Positions 16,329 through 27,884 of a stretch of 64,000 nt of DNA are shown piece by piece. Where the stretch lies: NCBI GenBank assembly GCA_013141175.1, contig JABFRN010000001.1:868001-932000 (forward strand), given 5' to 3'. Numbering within the stretch: the stretch's first letter is position 1; every line of letters begins with the position of its first letter. The DNA comes from Lysobacter sp. Its GTDB lineage: Bacteria; Pseudomonadota; Gammaproteobacteria; Xanthomonadales; Xanthomonadaceae. The notes below the pieces were generated by a model that was given only the letters and a program-made list of their open reading frames with translations, was not told the origin of the DNA and made no database searches. The translations under genes and the position numbers were made by a program.

Positions 16329-17029
16329 TAAAGAAGATCAAATACATATTAGGAGCGCCGTTAGATGAATTTTTATTCCATCTCACGCCTCCGCTCGCCG
16401 TCGTACTAACAAATCGTCGGGTTCAAAAGCCGACGCAAGAACGCGTGGCGCGCTGGCAAAAACTATCACCTGAGGTTTTACTCAAAGCCATCTCGGATGA
16501 GTGGGATCGTGCAAAATCGCTGGATGATAAGTTGACCAAGACGACAGCAGCACTTTCAATAGCTGCAGCTGTAGGCGGTTCAGCTTCCCGGCCATTGCTG
16601 GATGGACTCGCAAATTCCCCGATGAAGACAGTCGTTCTTATTTGTGTACTATTTTCAATTCTTTCGCTCTTCAGTGGAATCATCATGGGTTTCGCAGGTC
16701 TGCGTCCAAAACCACGCGGGGGAATTGGCCCTGACTTTGCTGTCATGATGCAAGATGGAGGCGAAGCCTCAATAAGAGCTTGCGTCGATGCGCTTTCTGG
16801 GTTTGAGGTATCAAATGCGCGGCGTGCAAACGAAGCTGCTGGCGCCAATGCGGCAATTAGGAATGGCATACTTTCGTTCGTCTTTGCGACCCTTTTGGCG
16901 ATATTCGCACCGCGCGAAGCAGGAAAGCCCGTCGTGCCGAATTTTGACGTCGACATAGTCATGCCTGTTATCGGAACTGCCGAGCCGCCGAGCATTCAGC
17001 AGCAAGCAATAATAGAAAGCCAAGCCTAA
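16325..17029 (+). CDS. Unknown membrane protein of the graspetide-like operon
   Basis: 234 aa, overlapping the ATP-grasp gene by ATGA. It has an amphipathic N-terminus, a helical region (EVLLKAISDEWDRAKSLDDK), a weakly hydrophobic AALSIAAAVGG segment, a strong transmembrane helix (TVVLICVLFSILSLFSGIIM, residues about 103-122) and another near residue 183-198 (GILSFVFATLLAIF), then a soluble tail. I do not recognise the family. Its place suggests export of, immunity to, or display of the modified peptide, but it lacks ABC or protease motifs. Low GC matches the two genes before it. Confidence 0.7.
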   Translation: MIKKIKYILGAPLDEFLFHLTPPLAVVLTNRRVQKPTQERVARWQKLSPEVLLKAISDEWDRAKSLDDKLTKTTAALSIAAAVGGSASRPLLDGLANSPMKTVVLICVLFSILSLFSGIIMGFAGLRPKPRGGIGPDFAVMMQDGGEASIRACVDALSGFEVSNARRANEAAGANAAIRNGILSFVFATLLAIFAPREAGKPVVPNFDVDIVMPVIGTAEPPSIQQQAIIESQA

Positions 17030-17084
17030 TAAAATTCTTAACCTCAATGCCAAGATTTATTTGAACTGATGTCGGACCTCAGTC

Positions 17085-17113
17085 CGTACGCTGGGTCATG
17101 GACCCAGCGTACG
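17085..17113. terminator. Strong hairpin at the end of the graspetide-like operon
   Basis: A perfect 13-bp stem CGTACGCTGGGTC / GACCCAGCGTACG with a 3-nt ATG loop, lying between two convergent genes. No T tract follows, so it may be a palindromic repeat that stabilises the 3' ends and not a true intrinsic terminator. Confidence 0.6.
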
Positions 17114-17122
17114 CATTTCGCC

Positions 17123-17680
17123 TCACGGCCGCCAACCGGCATTCGCCTCCCAAAACCCCACACTCCGCAAATAAGCCTCACGATCCAGCGGCACCCCCGA
17201 ACCACCCTCCTCCACGCCCAGCGCATTGCGCATCATCGTGATCGGCGTCATCGGGGTTTCCTCGGGCATCATCGTGTACAGGCAACCGACCACGCCCCAG
17301 TCGGCGTCGATGGGCGTGCCTTCCTTGGCCATCTGTTCGCGGCTGTAGAGAATCGGAATCAGATATTCCGCGACCGGCGGCTCCACGCCTTCGAACCAGC
17401 GCACCAGCACCGGCAGTTCGTCCTTCGTGCGCGCTTCGTAGGCCGTGCGCAGTCGATTCCGATTGTTGTCGTCGATCGGAATCGTCATGCAGCGCGTCGT
17501 CGTCCAGTTGCGATGCACGTGCAGCTTGCAGAACAGCGCGTAGCCATCGAGCACCGCCAGCGGCGTTTCCGCATTGAGGCGATGCTCGAACGCTTCGGGC
17601 GTGCAGTCCTGGAGGGTGTTGCGGCGGGGTTCGCGGGGGAACAGGCGCGGGCGGGCGAATTCGGTCAGAACGATGGACAT
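17123..17680 (-). CDS. DUF3228 family protein
   Basis: 185 aa from the ATG at 17680; the sequence MSIVLTEFARPRLF and RRNTLQDCTPEAFE fit the family as I recall it (DUF3228). It looks soluble and cytoplasmic, with no signal peptide or membrane helix and no recognisable catalytic motif. No good ribosome site is visible. It is divergent from metF, the promoters sharing about 150 nt, and convergent to the graspetide-like operon. Function unknown. Confidence 0.8.
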   Translation of the reverse strand: MSIVLTEFARPRLFPREPRRNTLQDCTPEAFEHRLNAETPLAVLDGYALFCKLHVHRNWTTTRCMTIPIDDNNRNRLRTAYEARTKDELPVLVRWFEGVEPPVAEYLIPILYSREQMAKEGTPIDADWGVVGCLYTMMPEETPMTPITMMRNALGVEEGGSGVPLDREAYLRSVGFWEANAGWRP

Positions 17681-17785
17681 CGCGGGGGGTCGGGAAACGG
17701 AAGCGGGCTTCAGAGTAACGCCGCCGCGCCTCGACCCCATGACCAGGGCCGACAAGTTTCGGCGCCGCCGGCACATTGATGCACA

Positions 17786-17809
17786 TTCATCGCGATAAAG
17801 AGATATTAT
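17786..17809 (+). promoter_or_regulatory. metF promoter with operator-like site shared with ahcY
   Basis: TTCATCGCGATAAAGAGATA followed by a -10-like TATTAT at 17804-17809. It matches the ahcY upstream site (13098-13121) at most positions and with identical spacing to the -10. This placement also argues that the ATG at 17808 lies in the promoter and that translation starts at 17835. Confidence 0.65.
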
Positions 17810-17834
17810 GCCGACGACACGACTGGACGCCGTC

Positions 17835-18656
17835 ATGACCGCCATTTCCTTCGAGTTCTACCCGCCCAAGACCGACGAGCAGCGCGCGCTGCTGGACCGC
17901 ACCGCGCAGAAGCTGAAGTCGTATGCGCCCGACTACGTCTCCTGCACGTTCGGCGCCGGCGGCTCGACCCTCAGCTATACCTCCGAAACCGTGCGCCACC
18001 TCAAGCAGGAGCACGGTTTCGACGCCGCGCCGCACGTCTCGTGCATGGGTGGCAGTCGCGAGGAGATCCGCGAACTGCTGCGGCTGTATCGCGCACTCGG
18101 CTGCAAGCGCATCGTCGCGTTGCGCGGCGACCTGCCGTCGGGCATGGGCCATCACGGCGACCTGCGCTACGCCTCGGACCTCATCACGTTCATTCGCGAC
18201 GAGCACGGCGACCACTTCCATATCGAAGTCGGCGCGTATCCGGAAACGCATCCGCAGGCCGAGGATGCACTGGCCGACCTGCGTCATTTCAAGACCAAGA
18301 TCGATGCCGGCGCCAACGGCGCCATCACCCAGTATTTCTACAATCCCGATGCGTATTTCCGCTTCGTCGACGACGTGCGCAAGCTGGGCGTGACGGTGCC
18401 GGTCGTGCCCGGCGTCATGCCGATCTCCAACTTCACCCAGCTCAAGCGTTTCTCCGAGAGCTGCGGCGCCGAGATTCCGCGCTGGATGGGCAAACGCATG
18501 CAGGCGCTGGGCGACGACGCCGACGGTGTCCGAGAATTCGCGGCGGATCTGGTGGCGACGATGTGCAAACGCCTGATCGACGGCGGCGCACCGTCGCTGC
18601 ATTTCTACACGTTGAATCTGGCGAAGCCGACGCAGGCGGTGTTGGCGAGGATGTGA
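17835..18656 (+). CDS. metF: Methylenetetrahydrofolate reductase
   Basis: 273 aa from the ATG at 17835 (MTAISFEFYPPK). It reduces 5,10-methylene-THF to 5-methyl-THF with FAD, supplying the methyl group for methionine synthesis. Motifs seen: FEFYPPKT, VSCTFGAGGST, RGDLPSG, HPQAEDALADL with KTKIDAGANGAITQYFYN, VPGVMPI and HFYTLNLAKPT. An in-frame ATG at 17808 is rejected because it overlaps the predicted -10 box. It belongs to the same metabolic cycle as ahcY and shares its operator-like site, although an AT-rich insert and a DUF3228 gene now separate them. Confidence 0.98.
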   Translation: MTAISFEFYPPKTDEQRALLDRTAQKLKSYAPDYVSCTFGAGGSTLSYTSETVRHLKQEHGFDAAPHVSCMGGSREEIRELLRLYRALGCKRIVALRGDLPSGMGHHGDLRYASDLITFIRDEHGDHFHIEVGAYPETHPQAEDALADLRHFKTKIDAGANGAITQYFYNPDAYFRFVDDVRKLGVTVPVVPGVMPISNFTQLKRFSESCGAEIPRWMGKRMQALGDDADGVREFAADLVATMCKRLIDGGAPSLHFYTLNLAKPTQAVLARM

Positions 18657-18666
18657 CGCTTCTTTG

Positions 18667-18739
18667 CAGGAGCGACGGGAGTCGCGACAGGCCGCGGAAA
18701 AATCACTGGCGGTTCGTCGCGACTTCCGTCGCTGCTACA
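18667..18739. repeat. GAGCGACGGAAGTCGCGAC palindromic repeat (family C, copy 1)
   Basis: Arms at 18667-18688 and 18715-18739 form an inverted repeat (AGGAGCGACGGGAGTCGCGA / TCGCGACTTCCGTCGCTGCT). The same family occurs at 60702-60773 and 62814-62874. It lies between convergent metF and ampE. Confidence 0.85.
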
Positions 18740-18768
18740 AACAGCGACCCCATGCCGTGCGAACGGCC

Positions 18769-19701
18769 TCAGCTTACCCAGCCCGCTACGACGAACAGCG
18801 CCAGGATCGCGAGCCACAGCAGCAGGATGCGCCACACCAGGCTCATCGCGTCGCGCAGCTCCGGAGCATCGCCGAGTTGCACCCAGGCATTGCCGGGGCT
18901 GGCGCCTTCTTCGATGAATTCCCGGGTTTCCTCGGCGATCTCGCAACGCACGCTGGCGCGGGCGGCGGCGCCGAGATGGGCGTGATCCAATCGCAGCGAG
19001 GCGCCGTTGGCGTCGCGCCAGACGCCCAGGACGGTATCGAAATTGCCGACCAGCGCGAGCGAGAGCGTCATCGCCTGCGCGACCGGCCAATTCAGCAGTG
19101 CGAAGAAGCGGCGCGCGCCTTCACGGGTGGGCGCAGGCAGCGCATCGGCGAATTCGCCTTCGGCGGCGAGCGCGGCAAGACGGTACAACATCGCGCCGAC
19201 CGCACCGAGGAGCAGAAACCAGAACAGCACGCCGAACCAGCGACGCAATGCGCTGGCGAATACGCCCTCGACCATCGCGGCGGCTTCGCCGAGGCCGCCA
19301 TCAAGATGGGCCCCCAACCGGATCGCCGCAGCGCGGCGCGCGACCGCATCCTCCGCATCAGCCACTGCGGTGACATCCGCATCCAGATCGCGCGGGCCCC
19401 AGACGTGGAACAGCACCGCAACGCCGAACAACAGGCCGACCACGCCAGCCAACGGCGAGTGCAGCGCGAACTGGAACAGGCCGACCAGGAGCACCGGCGG
19501 CAGCAACGCCAGCGCGATGCCGTAACGGCCACGCCGGAATCCCGCGTCTTCATCGACATCACCCGCATGATCGCCGCTGCGCGCATTCAGCCAACGCAGC
19601 CACACGCCGAACCAGTCGTATCGGCGCACGGCCGTCGCCAGGGCCGGCGCCAGATGGCCGAGCGCGAGCGCGAAGATCACGGCGATCAGGGTCGCTGACA
19701 T
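18769..19701 (-). CDS. ampE: AmpE-like inner-membrane protein (CobD/CbiB-type fold)
   Basis: 310 aa with hydrophobic segments at both ends and in the middle. The segment RRWFGVLFWFLLLGAVGAMLYRL is characteristic of the AmpE/CobD group, and the AmpE length (about 285-310 aa) fits. AmpE is an inner-membrane protein of uncertain function linked in enterobacteria to beta-lactamase regulation through the amp operon; there is no ampD in the window. It is the last gene of a compact run erpA-nudC-ampE (9-nt gap to nudC). Confidence 0.82.
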   Translation of the reverse strand: MSATLIAVIFALALGHLAPALATAVRRYDWFGVWLRWLNARSGDHAGDVDEDAGFRRGRYGIALALLPPVLLVGLFQFALHSPLAGVVGLLFGVAVLFHVWGPRDLDADVTAVADAEDAVARRAAAIRLGAHLDGGLGEAAAMVEGVFASALRRWFGVLFWFLLLGAVGAMLYRLAALAAEGEFADALPAPTREGARRFFALLNWPVAQAMTLSLALVGNFDTVLGVWRDANGASLRLDHAHLGAAARASVRCEIAEETREFIEEGASPGNAWVQLGDAPELRDAMSLVWRILLLWLAILALFVVAGWVS

Positions 19702-19710
19702 GGCCGCAGT

Positions 19711-20658
19711 CTAATCCACGCGGCCGGTGTCGATGCGGGCATGCCAGCATTCGATCAGCCAGCGCGAGATCGAAATGGAGGGCGACAGCAGCAGCCCGGA
19801 TTCGAGGGTTTCGCCGCGCAGCGCCGCACCGACTTCGTCGTGCGTGAACCAGCGCGCATCTTCGAGCTCTTCATTGGCCTGCGGCGGATCGGGCTCGGCG
19901 TCGGCGATGAAACCGAGCATCAGCGACGACGGAAACGGCCACGGCTGCGAAGCGAGGTAACGGCTGCTGCGCACGCGTACGGCGGATTCCTCCATCACTT
20001 CGCGCGCGACGGTCTGTTCGAGCGTTTCGCCGGGCTCGACGAATCCGGCGAGCGTGGAATAACGGCGCGCAGGCCAGCTCGCCTGACGGCCGAGCAGAAG
20101 ACGTTCGCCGTCGGTGACGGCGACGATCACCGCGGGATCGGTGCGCGGATAGTGTTCGAGCCCGCACTGCGCGCATCGGCCCTGCCAACCGCCGCGCTGG
20201 AACGCGAGCGCGCCACCGCAGGCGCCGCAGAACCGGTGGCGCTGCTGCCAGTGCAGCACCGCGCGCGCCTGGGCGAAGACGGTCGCTTCGAACGGCGACC
20301 ATTTCGCCGCAGCGGCGCGCAGATCGACACGATCGCCGGCCGCGCTTTTCGACTCGAAGGACGCGGGCGCGGCGGACATGGCATCGACACCGGCTTCGGC
20401 CTGTGCGAACCACGCCTCATCGCCGCGCATGCCGAGGAAGATCGCATCGCCGTGCTCCTCCGCGACCTCGCTGCCGCGTGGCGTGGAGAGACGACCCTGT
20501 GCGTCGACGCGGGTTCTGCCATCGCCGTCGACCTGCAGTACCCGCGCGTTCGGCCAGTAGGCATGCAGCGCATCCGTGTTGTCGCGCAGCGCGTCGGCGC
20601 GATCGAGCGCGCCCTCGACGAACGCGAAACGTGGCGGCGGTGGTTGATCGCCCGACAT
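19711..20658 (-). CDS. nudC: NAD(+)/NADH diphosphatase (Nudix hydrolase NudC)
   Basis: 315 aa from the ATG at 20658; upstream in-frame sequence runs into erpA. It hydrolyses NAD(H) to NMN(H) and AMP and can remove NAD caps from RNA. Seen: the four-cysteine zinc finger CGACGG...CAQC, the Nudix box from GFVEPGETLEQTVAREV to MEES, and the NADH-specificity motif SQPWPFPSS. It starts 7 nt after the erpA stop, so the two are almost certainly co-transcribed. Confidence 0.96.
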   Translation of the reverse strand: MSGDQPPPPRFAFVEGALDRADALRDNTDALHAYWPNARVLQVDGDGRTRVDAQGRLSTPRGSEVAEEHGDAIFLGMRGDEAWFAQAEAGVDAMSAAPASFESKSAAGDRVDLRAAAAKWSPFEATVFAQARAVLHWQQRHRFCGACGGALAFQRGGWQGRCAQCGLEHYPRTDPAVIVAVTDGERLLLGRQASWPARRYSTLAGFVEPGETLEQTVAREVMEESAVRVRSSRYLASQPWPFPSSLMLGFIADAEPDPPQANEELEDARWFTHDEVGAALRGETLESGLLLSPSISISRWLIECWHARIDTGRVD

Positions 20659-20665
20659 CGTCCGA

Positions 20666-21043
20666 TCAGGCGCTGAAGCTGCTGCCGCAGCCGCAGGTGG
20701 TCTTCGCATTCGGGTTGCGGATCACGAACTGCGCGCCGTGCAGGCTCTCGGTGTAATCGACCTGGGCACCGACCAGATACTGCAGGCTCAGCGGATCGAC
20801 CAGCAGGGTGACTTCGTCGGTGGCGACCGCGAAGTCGTCCTCGTTCCGCTGTTCGTCGAATTCGAATCCGTACTGGAATCCGGAGCAACCGCCGCCTTGG
20901 ATGTAGACCCGCAGCTTGAGCGCGGGGTTGCCTTCTTCGCGGATCAGTTCGCGCACTTTGGCGGCGGCGGCAGGCGTGAAGTCGAGCAGGTGCGCCGGGG
21001 AATCGCCCGCAGGCGAGGCAGATGCGGTGGTGTGGATGTCCAT
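20666..21043 (-). CDS. erpA: Iron-sulfur cluster insertion protein ErpA (A-type carrier)
   Basis: 125 aa. The three cluster-binding cysteines are seen in GGGCSGF and in the C-terminal TTCGCGSSF. It delivers Fe-S clusters to apoproteins such as those of isoprenoid synthesis and respiration, in the cytoplasm. The N-terminal 20 residues are low-complexity (Ala/Ser/Pro), longer than in E. coli. The start at 21043 is the first ATG compatible with the family. Co-directional with DUF6776-like (80 nt upstream), nudC and ampE. Confidence 0.96.
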   Translation of the reverse strand: MDIHTTASASPAGDSPAHLLDFTPAAAAKVRELIREEGNPALKLRVYIQGGGCSGFQYGFEFDEQRNEDDFAVATDEVTLLVDPLSLQYLVGAQVDYTESLHGAQFVIRNPNAKTTCGCGSSFSA

Positions 21044-21123
21044 GGCGACAGGATGGGGGGATGCGACCCGGGGTTCAAGGAGCAGACGCGAGCGGATGCC
21101 CGCAGATACCGGCAACCCGCGCT

Positions 21124-22290
21124 TCAGCCGCCGCCACGCACGGTTTCCGGCCATGGGAAGGATTGTTCCACCGCGCTGCCGCCTGCCGGCACCAGCCGCA
21201 CGGTCACCCGCAGCGGCTTGAAGTCTTTCGGCAGCATGACTTCGCCTTCCACCTGCTGGAAATACTTGAAGGAATAGCCCGCCCCGGGCGCGTTGGCCTG
21301 CTTGCGCAGGCTCGACCACGACAGTTTTTCGAGGCGGTCGTTGCGGGTCCCTTCGATCGACAGCGTCACCCGCCCGGTGTTGACCGCGCCGCGGTTGAGG
21401 TTCTGGGTGAGCGTGGCGACGAAATGCCAGGCGTCGCCGCTCTGCAGCTGCATCTCGAGATCATGGACGCTGAGGCCGCGACGCTGGCCGGTGGCGCCGA
21501 CGAAGCGCTCGTAGAAGGCGATATCGGCGCGCAGACCGGCGATCTCCTCGTCGCGCTCGGCAAGCGCCCGCTCCAGGTCCCGGTTCGCCTCGCGGCTGAT
21601 CTGGTCGGAACGACGCAAAGTCGACACTTCCTGACTCAGCTTGTCACTGCTCGCGCGCAGCGCGGTCGCGCTTTGGGTCGAGGGGTCGCCGCCAGCGAAC
21701 CAGGTCGCCCACACGCCCCACAGGCCGAAGCCCAGCGCGAGCAGGAACACCCCGAGGCCGAGGTAGACCCAGTGATGATGGCTGGGCTCCGGTTCGGCAT
21801 CCGACACCGGCGGATGGCCGTCGCTGGGCGGCGCATGGTCGGCGGGCGGCAGGTCGACGAAGACCGGGGCGTCGTGTCCGGTGTCGTCCGATGCCACCGC
21901 TCCGATCTCCGCAGCGTCCCCGGACGTCGGTTCGACGGACGTTTCGACGACGGCGACGATTTCGACGTCCGCCTCGGCGGGCGGTGGTTCCTGGGCTGCT
22001 TCTGGCTCCGGTGTCGCTTCCGCGATCACGATCCCAGCCTCGAGCGGCGGTTTCGGCTTTTTCGCGCGCTGGCGCGGCGGGCGACGCCGGGTCGCCGGGT
22101 TCGGCAACGCGGTCGTCGCTGCCGCGTCCGTCGCCGCCTCCGGCATCGATTCCGGCAATGGTTCCGGGTGCAGCGCCTGATCGAGGATGGCCTGGACCGC
22201 CGGCTCGTTGACCACGACCAGCGTCTTCGCAGCCTTGCGGGGGGCGCTGCGTCGGCGTTTGGGCAGGGTGTCGTCGGGCGTGTCGTTCAT
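21124..22290 (-). CDS. DUF6776-like single-pass membrane protein with Pro/Ala-rich N-terminus
   Basis: 388 aa. Residues 1 to about 170 are a basic, then Pro/Ala/Glu-rich cytoplasmic stretch; one transmembrane helix ([20 protein letters not shown]) follows; then a coiled coil ([20 protein letters not shown] and beyond) and a C-terminal beta-rich domain with FYERFVGA and [11 protein letters not shown]. The C-terminal half resembles the DUF6776 proteins often found next to erpA and bactofilin genes in Xanthomonadaceae. No bactofilin gene is present here. A cell-envelope structural role is possible but not shown. Confidence 0.75.
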   Translation of the reverse strand: MNDTPDDTLPKRRRSAPRKAAKTLVVVNEPAVQAILDQALHPEPLPESMPEAATDAAATTALPNPATRRRPPRQRAKKPKPPLEAGIVIAEATPEPEAAQEPPPAEADVEIVAVVETSVEPTSGDAAEIGAVASDDTGHDAPVFVDLPPADHAPPSDGHPPVSDAEPEPSHHHWVYLGLGVFLLALGFGLWGVWATWFAGGDPSTQSATALRASSDKLSQEVSTLRRSDQISREANRDLERALAERDEEIAGLRADIAFYERFVGATGQRRGLSVHDLEMQLQSGDAWHFVATLTQNLNRGAVNTGRVTLSIEGTRNDRLEKLSWSSLRKQANAPGAGYSFKYFQQVEGEVMLPKDFKPLRVTVRLVPAGGSAVEQSFPWPETVRGGG

Positions 22291-22424
22291 GGGTCGCCAT
22301 CCTAACGCGACGACCTTAAGGCTTCGTCAAGCAAGGCTTCTGATACTGTCCCCCCGTGCGGCCCGCTTGGCCGTGGCTCGCGCTCCGTAGGTCATGCCAT
22401 CGGGCGCGCTGTTGGGGAAAACAG

Positions 22425-23015
22425 ATGGTCATTTCCGAAGCTCACGTGTTCGCCATCGGCATCATGCTGGCCTGGCTGGCGGGTGTCCGTGCCTATCTCA
22501 CGGTGTTCGGCGTGGGTATCGCCGGCTTTTTCGGCTGGCTGGATCTCCCGCCCGCCCTGGAAGCCACCACCTCGCCGTGGGTCCTGGGCGTTTCCGGCGC
22601 GCTGGCGCTGGCGGAATTCTTCGCCGACAAGATTCCGGGCGTGGATTCGGGCTGGGACCTGCTGCAGACCCTCCTGCGGGTACCGGCCGGCGCGTTCCTC
22701 GCCGCTGCGGCGATGTCGCCGGATGGCGACCTCGGCGCCGGGATGATGGCCGCCGGCGCCGGCGCGGCGCTGACCAGCCACGTGCTGAAGTCCGGCACCC
22801 GCGCGTTGCTCAACACCTCGCCGGAGCCGATCAGCAACTGGACCGCTTCGATCGCAGAGGACACTGCGGTGATCGGCGGACTGGCGCTGGTGTGGTCGCA
22901 CCCGTGGATCGCACTCACGGTCGCGGTCGGCACCGGCCTGACCATCGCCCTCGTCGTCTGGTGGCTGTGGCGCAAGCTGTATCGCGGGGTCTCGCGGATC
23001 CTCTCGACCGGATGA
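22425..23015 (+). CDS. DUF4126 family integral membrane protein
   Basis: 196 aa from the ATG at 22425 (MVISEAHVFAIGIMLAWLAG). It has four or five hydrophobic segments, including AYLTVFGVGIAGFFGWL and WIALTVAVGTGLTIALVVWW, and the conserved motif ALALAEFFADKIPGVDS that I associate with DUF4126. Inner membrane; function unknown. It lies 115 nt upstream of the REC-GGDEF-EAL gene on the same strand and may or may not share its transcript. Confidence 0.85.
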   Translation: MVISEAHVFAIGIMLAWLAGVRAYLTVFGVGIAGFFGWLDLPPALEATTSPWVLGVSGALALAEFFADKIPGVDSGWDLLQTLLRVPAGAFLAAAAMSPDGDLGAGMMAAGAGAALTSHVLKSGTRALLNTSPEPISNWTASIAEDTAVIGGLALVWSHPWIALTVAVGTGLTIALVVWWLWRKLYRGVSRILSTG

Positions 23016-23129
23016 CGGTTCGGCGGCATCGCCGACCGCTCCGGCGACGCCGGTGCATCGCGGGCTTCCCAACCGGGCTTCCCAACAAGGAGTGAACACG
23101 CATAATGGGTGTTCAAGCAGGGAGCTTCG

Positions 23130-25001
23130 ATGTCTTTTGTTCCTCACGAGCGTAGTTCCGCCGCATCCGGCGGCCGGACCGGCGGCCCCGGCGCGCAGGT
23201 GCGCGCCGAATCGCCGCCTGCCGGTTACTGGCGCCGCTGGTGCGAGGACGCACCGCAGCCGGCCATGCAACTGCTCGTCGATCCGATGGCGGCGGAAACC
23301 GCGGAGATCGAAGCCACACCGCAAGTGGTGCCGGCCGAACAGGGGGAACCCGCTTACCGCATCCTCATCGTCGAGGACGACCGCAGCCAGGCGATGTTCG
23401 CGCAGGGCGTGCTCAAAGGTTCCGGCATGGACGCGGAAGTCGTCCAACTGGCCAGCGAAACCATGGCCACGCTCGATCGCTTCCATCCCGATCTGGTGCT
23501 GATGGATCTGCACATGCCCGGTATGAGCGGCATCGAACTGACCGCGCTGATCCGCAGCCACGCCGCGTACGCGCACATGCCGGTGGTGTTCCTGACCGGC
23601 GACACCGACCCCGAAAGCCATCTCGAAGTGCTCGACAGCGGCGCCGACGATTACCTCAGCAAACCGGTTCGTCCGCGACACCTGATCGCTGCCGTGGAGA
23701 ACCGCGTGCGCCGCGCCCGCGCGCTCAAGCTGCAGCGCGAACAGGAAGTCCGCCGACACCCGGCCACCGGCCTGCTGACGCGCACCTACATGCTGCAGCA
23801 GTTGGCGCTGGCGTTCCCGCAGCAAAGCATGGGCGCCCTGCATTTCGTGGTGATCGAAGGCACATCGGCGCTGCGCGAGCATTACGGTTACGCCTCGCTC
23901 GACGCGATCCTCACCGACGCCGGGCGGCTCATCGCCGGGGTCGCAGGCGAACACCCGGCGTCGCGGCTCAACGACAACACCTTCGTGGTGTATTGGCCGG
24001 GCTTGCCGCCCGATCGCCATGCGATCTGGGCGCGGCAATTGCGCGATGTTTTCATCGGCCAGAATCTCGCGATCAACGGGGACAATATCCGGCTGCGCGC
24101 CTGTGTCGGCTATGTCGATCTGGCGCTCGGCTTCAAGGATGCCGGCACCGCGCTCGGCGCCGCCGAGGAAGCCCTGCGGCTTGCGCGCAACGAGCCGAAC
24201 GCGATCGCCGCCTACCGGCCGCAATCCGACGCGGTCTCGGAACACGCCGCGAAGTTGCTCGCCCAACTGCAGGATGCATTGAAGAACGAGCGCCTCGAAC
24301 TGGCGTTCCAGCCGATCGTCTCGGTGGTCGGCGGCGATCATGTCCAATACCAGACGCTGGTCCGGCTGCGCGACGGCAGTGGACAGCTGCATACCGCCGC
24401 GGAAATCGTGCCGCTGGCCGAACGCGCCGGACTGGTGCACGAAATCGACCGCCGGGTCATGACCCGGGCCATCGCGATCCTCGGCGAGCAGCGCGGGACC
24501 AAGTCGGCACGGCTGTTCGTACCGCAGGCGGCACGCAGCCTGGGCCAGGACGGCTATGCGCAGTGGCTGCTGACCTCGCTTGCCGATCTCGGGATCGAGG
24601 GCAAGCAGCTGGTGGTCGATGTGCGGCTGGCCGACGCGCTGGTGCATTCGGTGCTGCTGCGCGAGTTCTGCCAGCGGATGGTCAGCGCCGGCGTCCGTCT
24701 GTGCCTGGGTCAATACCAGACCAATGCCGAGGCCGACGCCCTGTTGTCCCAGCTGCCGCTGAGCTATGTCCGCCTGTCGCCGCACTACACCAACAAGATC
24801 GACCAGCAGGCGATCCAGGACGAGATGCGGCTGGCGATCGAGCGTGCGCATCTGCTCGGTTTGCAGGTCATCGGCCAGCACGTCGAAGATCCGCAGACTG
24901 CAGCGACCCTGTGGCTGAGCGGAATCGATTTCATCCAGGGCGATCTGGTCCAGCGCGCGGCCGACGCGATGGATTTCGACTTCCAGCATTCGCTGCTCTG
25001 A
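23130..25001 (+). CDS. REC-GGDEF-EAL protein with both output motifs degenerate
   Basis: 623 aa from the ATG at 23130, with AGGGAG 5 nt upstream. After about 75 disordered residues comes a receiver domain (ILIVEDDRSQ, LVLMDLHMPGMSG, KPVRPRH), then a GGDEF-fold domain whose signature is replaced by RLNDNTF, then an EAL-fold domain whose EAL(L/V)R motif reads QTLVRL. Neither cyclase nor phosphodiesterase activity is expected; such FimX-like proteins usually bind c-di-GMP as effectors, or act as scaffolds. The end lies 160 nt before the hybrid kinase gene, a likely partner that could phosphorylate the receiver domain. Confidence 0.92.
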   Translation: MSFVPHERSSAASGGRTGGPGAQVRAESPPAGYWRRWCEDAPQPAMQLLVDPMAAETAEIEATPQVVPAEQGEPAYRILIVEDDRSQAMFAQGVLKGSGMDAEVVQLASETMATLDRFHPDLVLMDLHMPGMSGIELTALIRSHAAYAHMPVVFLTGDTDPESHLEVLDSGADDYLSKPVRPRHLIAAVENRVRRARALKLQREQEVRRHPATGLLTRTYMLQQLALAFPQQSMGALHFVVIEGTSALREHYGYASLDAILTDAGRLIAGVAGEHPASRLNDNTFVVYWPGLPPDRHAIWARQLRDVFIGQNLAINGDNIRLRACVGYVDLALGFKDAGTALGAAEEALRLARNEPNAIAAYRPQSDAVSEHAAKLLAQLQDALKNERLELAFQPIVSVVGGDHVQYQTLVRLRDGSGQLHTAAEIVPLAERAGLVHEIDRRVMTRAIAILGEQRGTKSARLFVPQAARSLGQDGYAQWLLTSLADLGIEGKQLVVDVRLADALVHSVLLREFCQRMVSAGVRLCLGQYQTNAEADALLSQLPLSYVRLSPHYTNKIDQQAIQDEMRLAIERAHLLGLQVIGQHVEDPQTAATLWLSGIDFIQGDLVQRAADAMDFDFQHSLL

Positions 25002-25161
25002 CGGATCTTCGGCGGCGCGCGGCGGCGGCCGACAGGTCCATACGCTGGTCAAGCTGGCGCTTGGTGCGGCATGATCGGGATTCGGCCCACGGCCGGCCAG
25101 GCGCATCGCGGTCCAGAGCGGGCCGGATGCAGGGCACCGTTCCCAACCCAGGTATATCGAT

Positions 25162-27666
<2,505 letters not shown>

Positions 27667-27884
27667 GGGCTGACACGGAGCGACAGATCTTCGCGGCATG
27701 AGGGGCTCCGGGGCATTCGGAGCAGGCCAGCTCCCACGCGGGCTTCGCATGTAGCTCCATCCGATGCTTCGCCCCGGATCATTGTCCGGGCGGCCTTCCC
27801 GCCCCAGTCGCGACTCGGTGGCACGATTCTTGCTTGGAGAAGCATTACCGTCAGACGACCACGGACATCCAGGCGAGAAGAGCA

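Noticed and set aside
17808-17834. Earlier metF start at 17808
   Set aside because: It overlaps the -10 box of the shared promoter motif and adds residues absent from the family.
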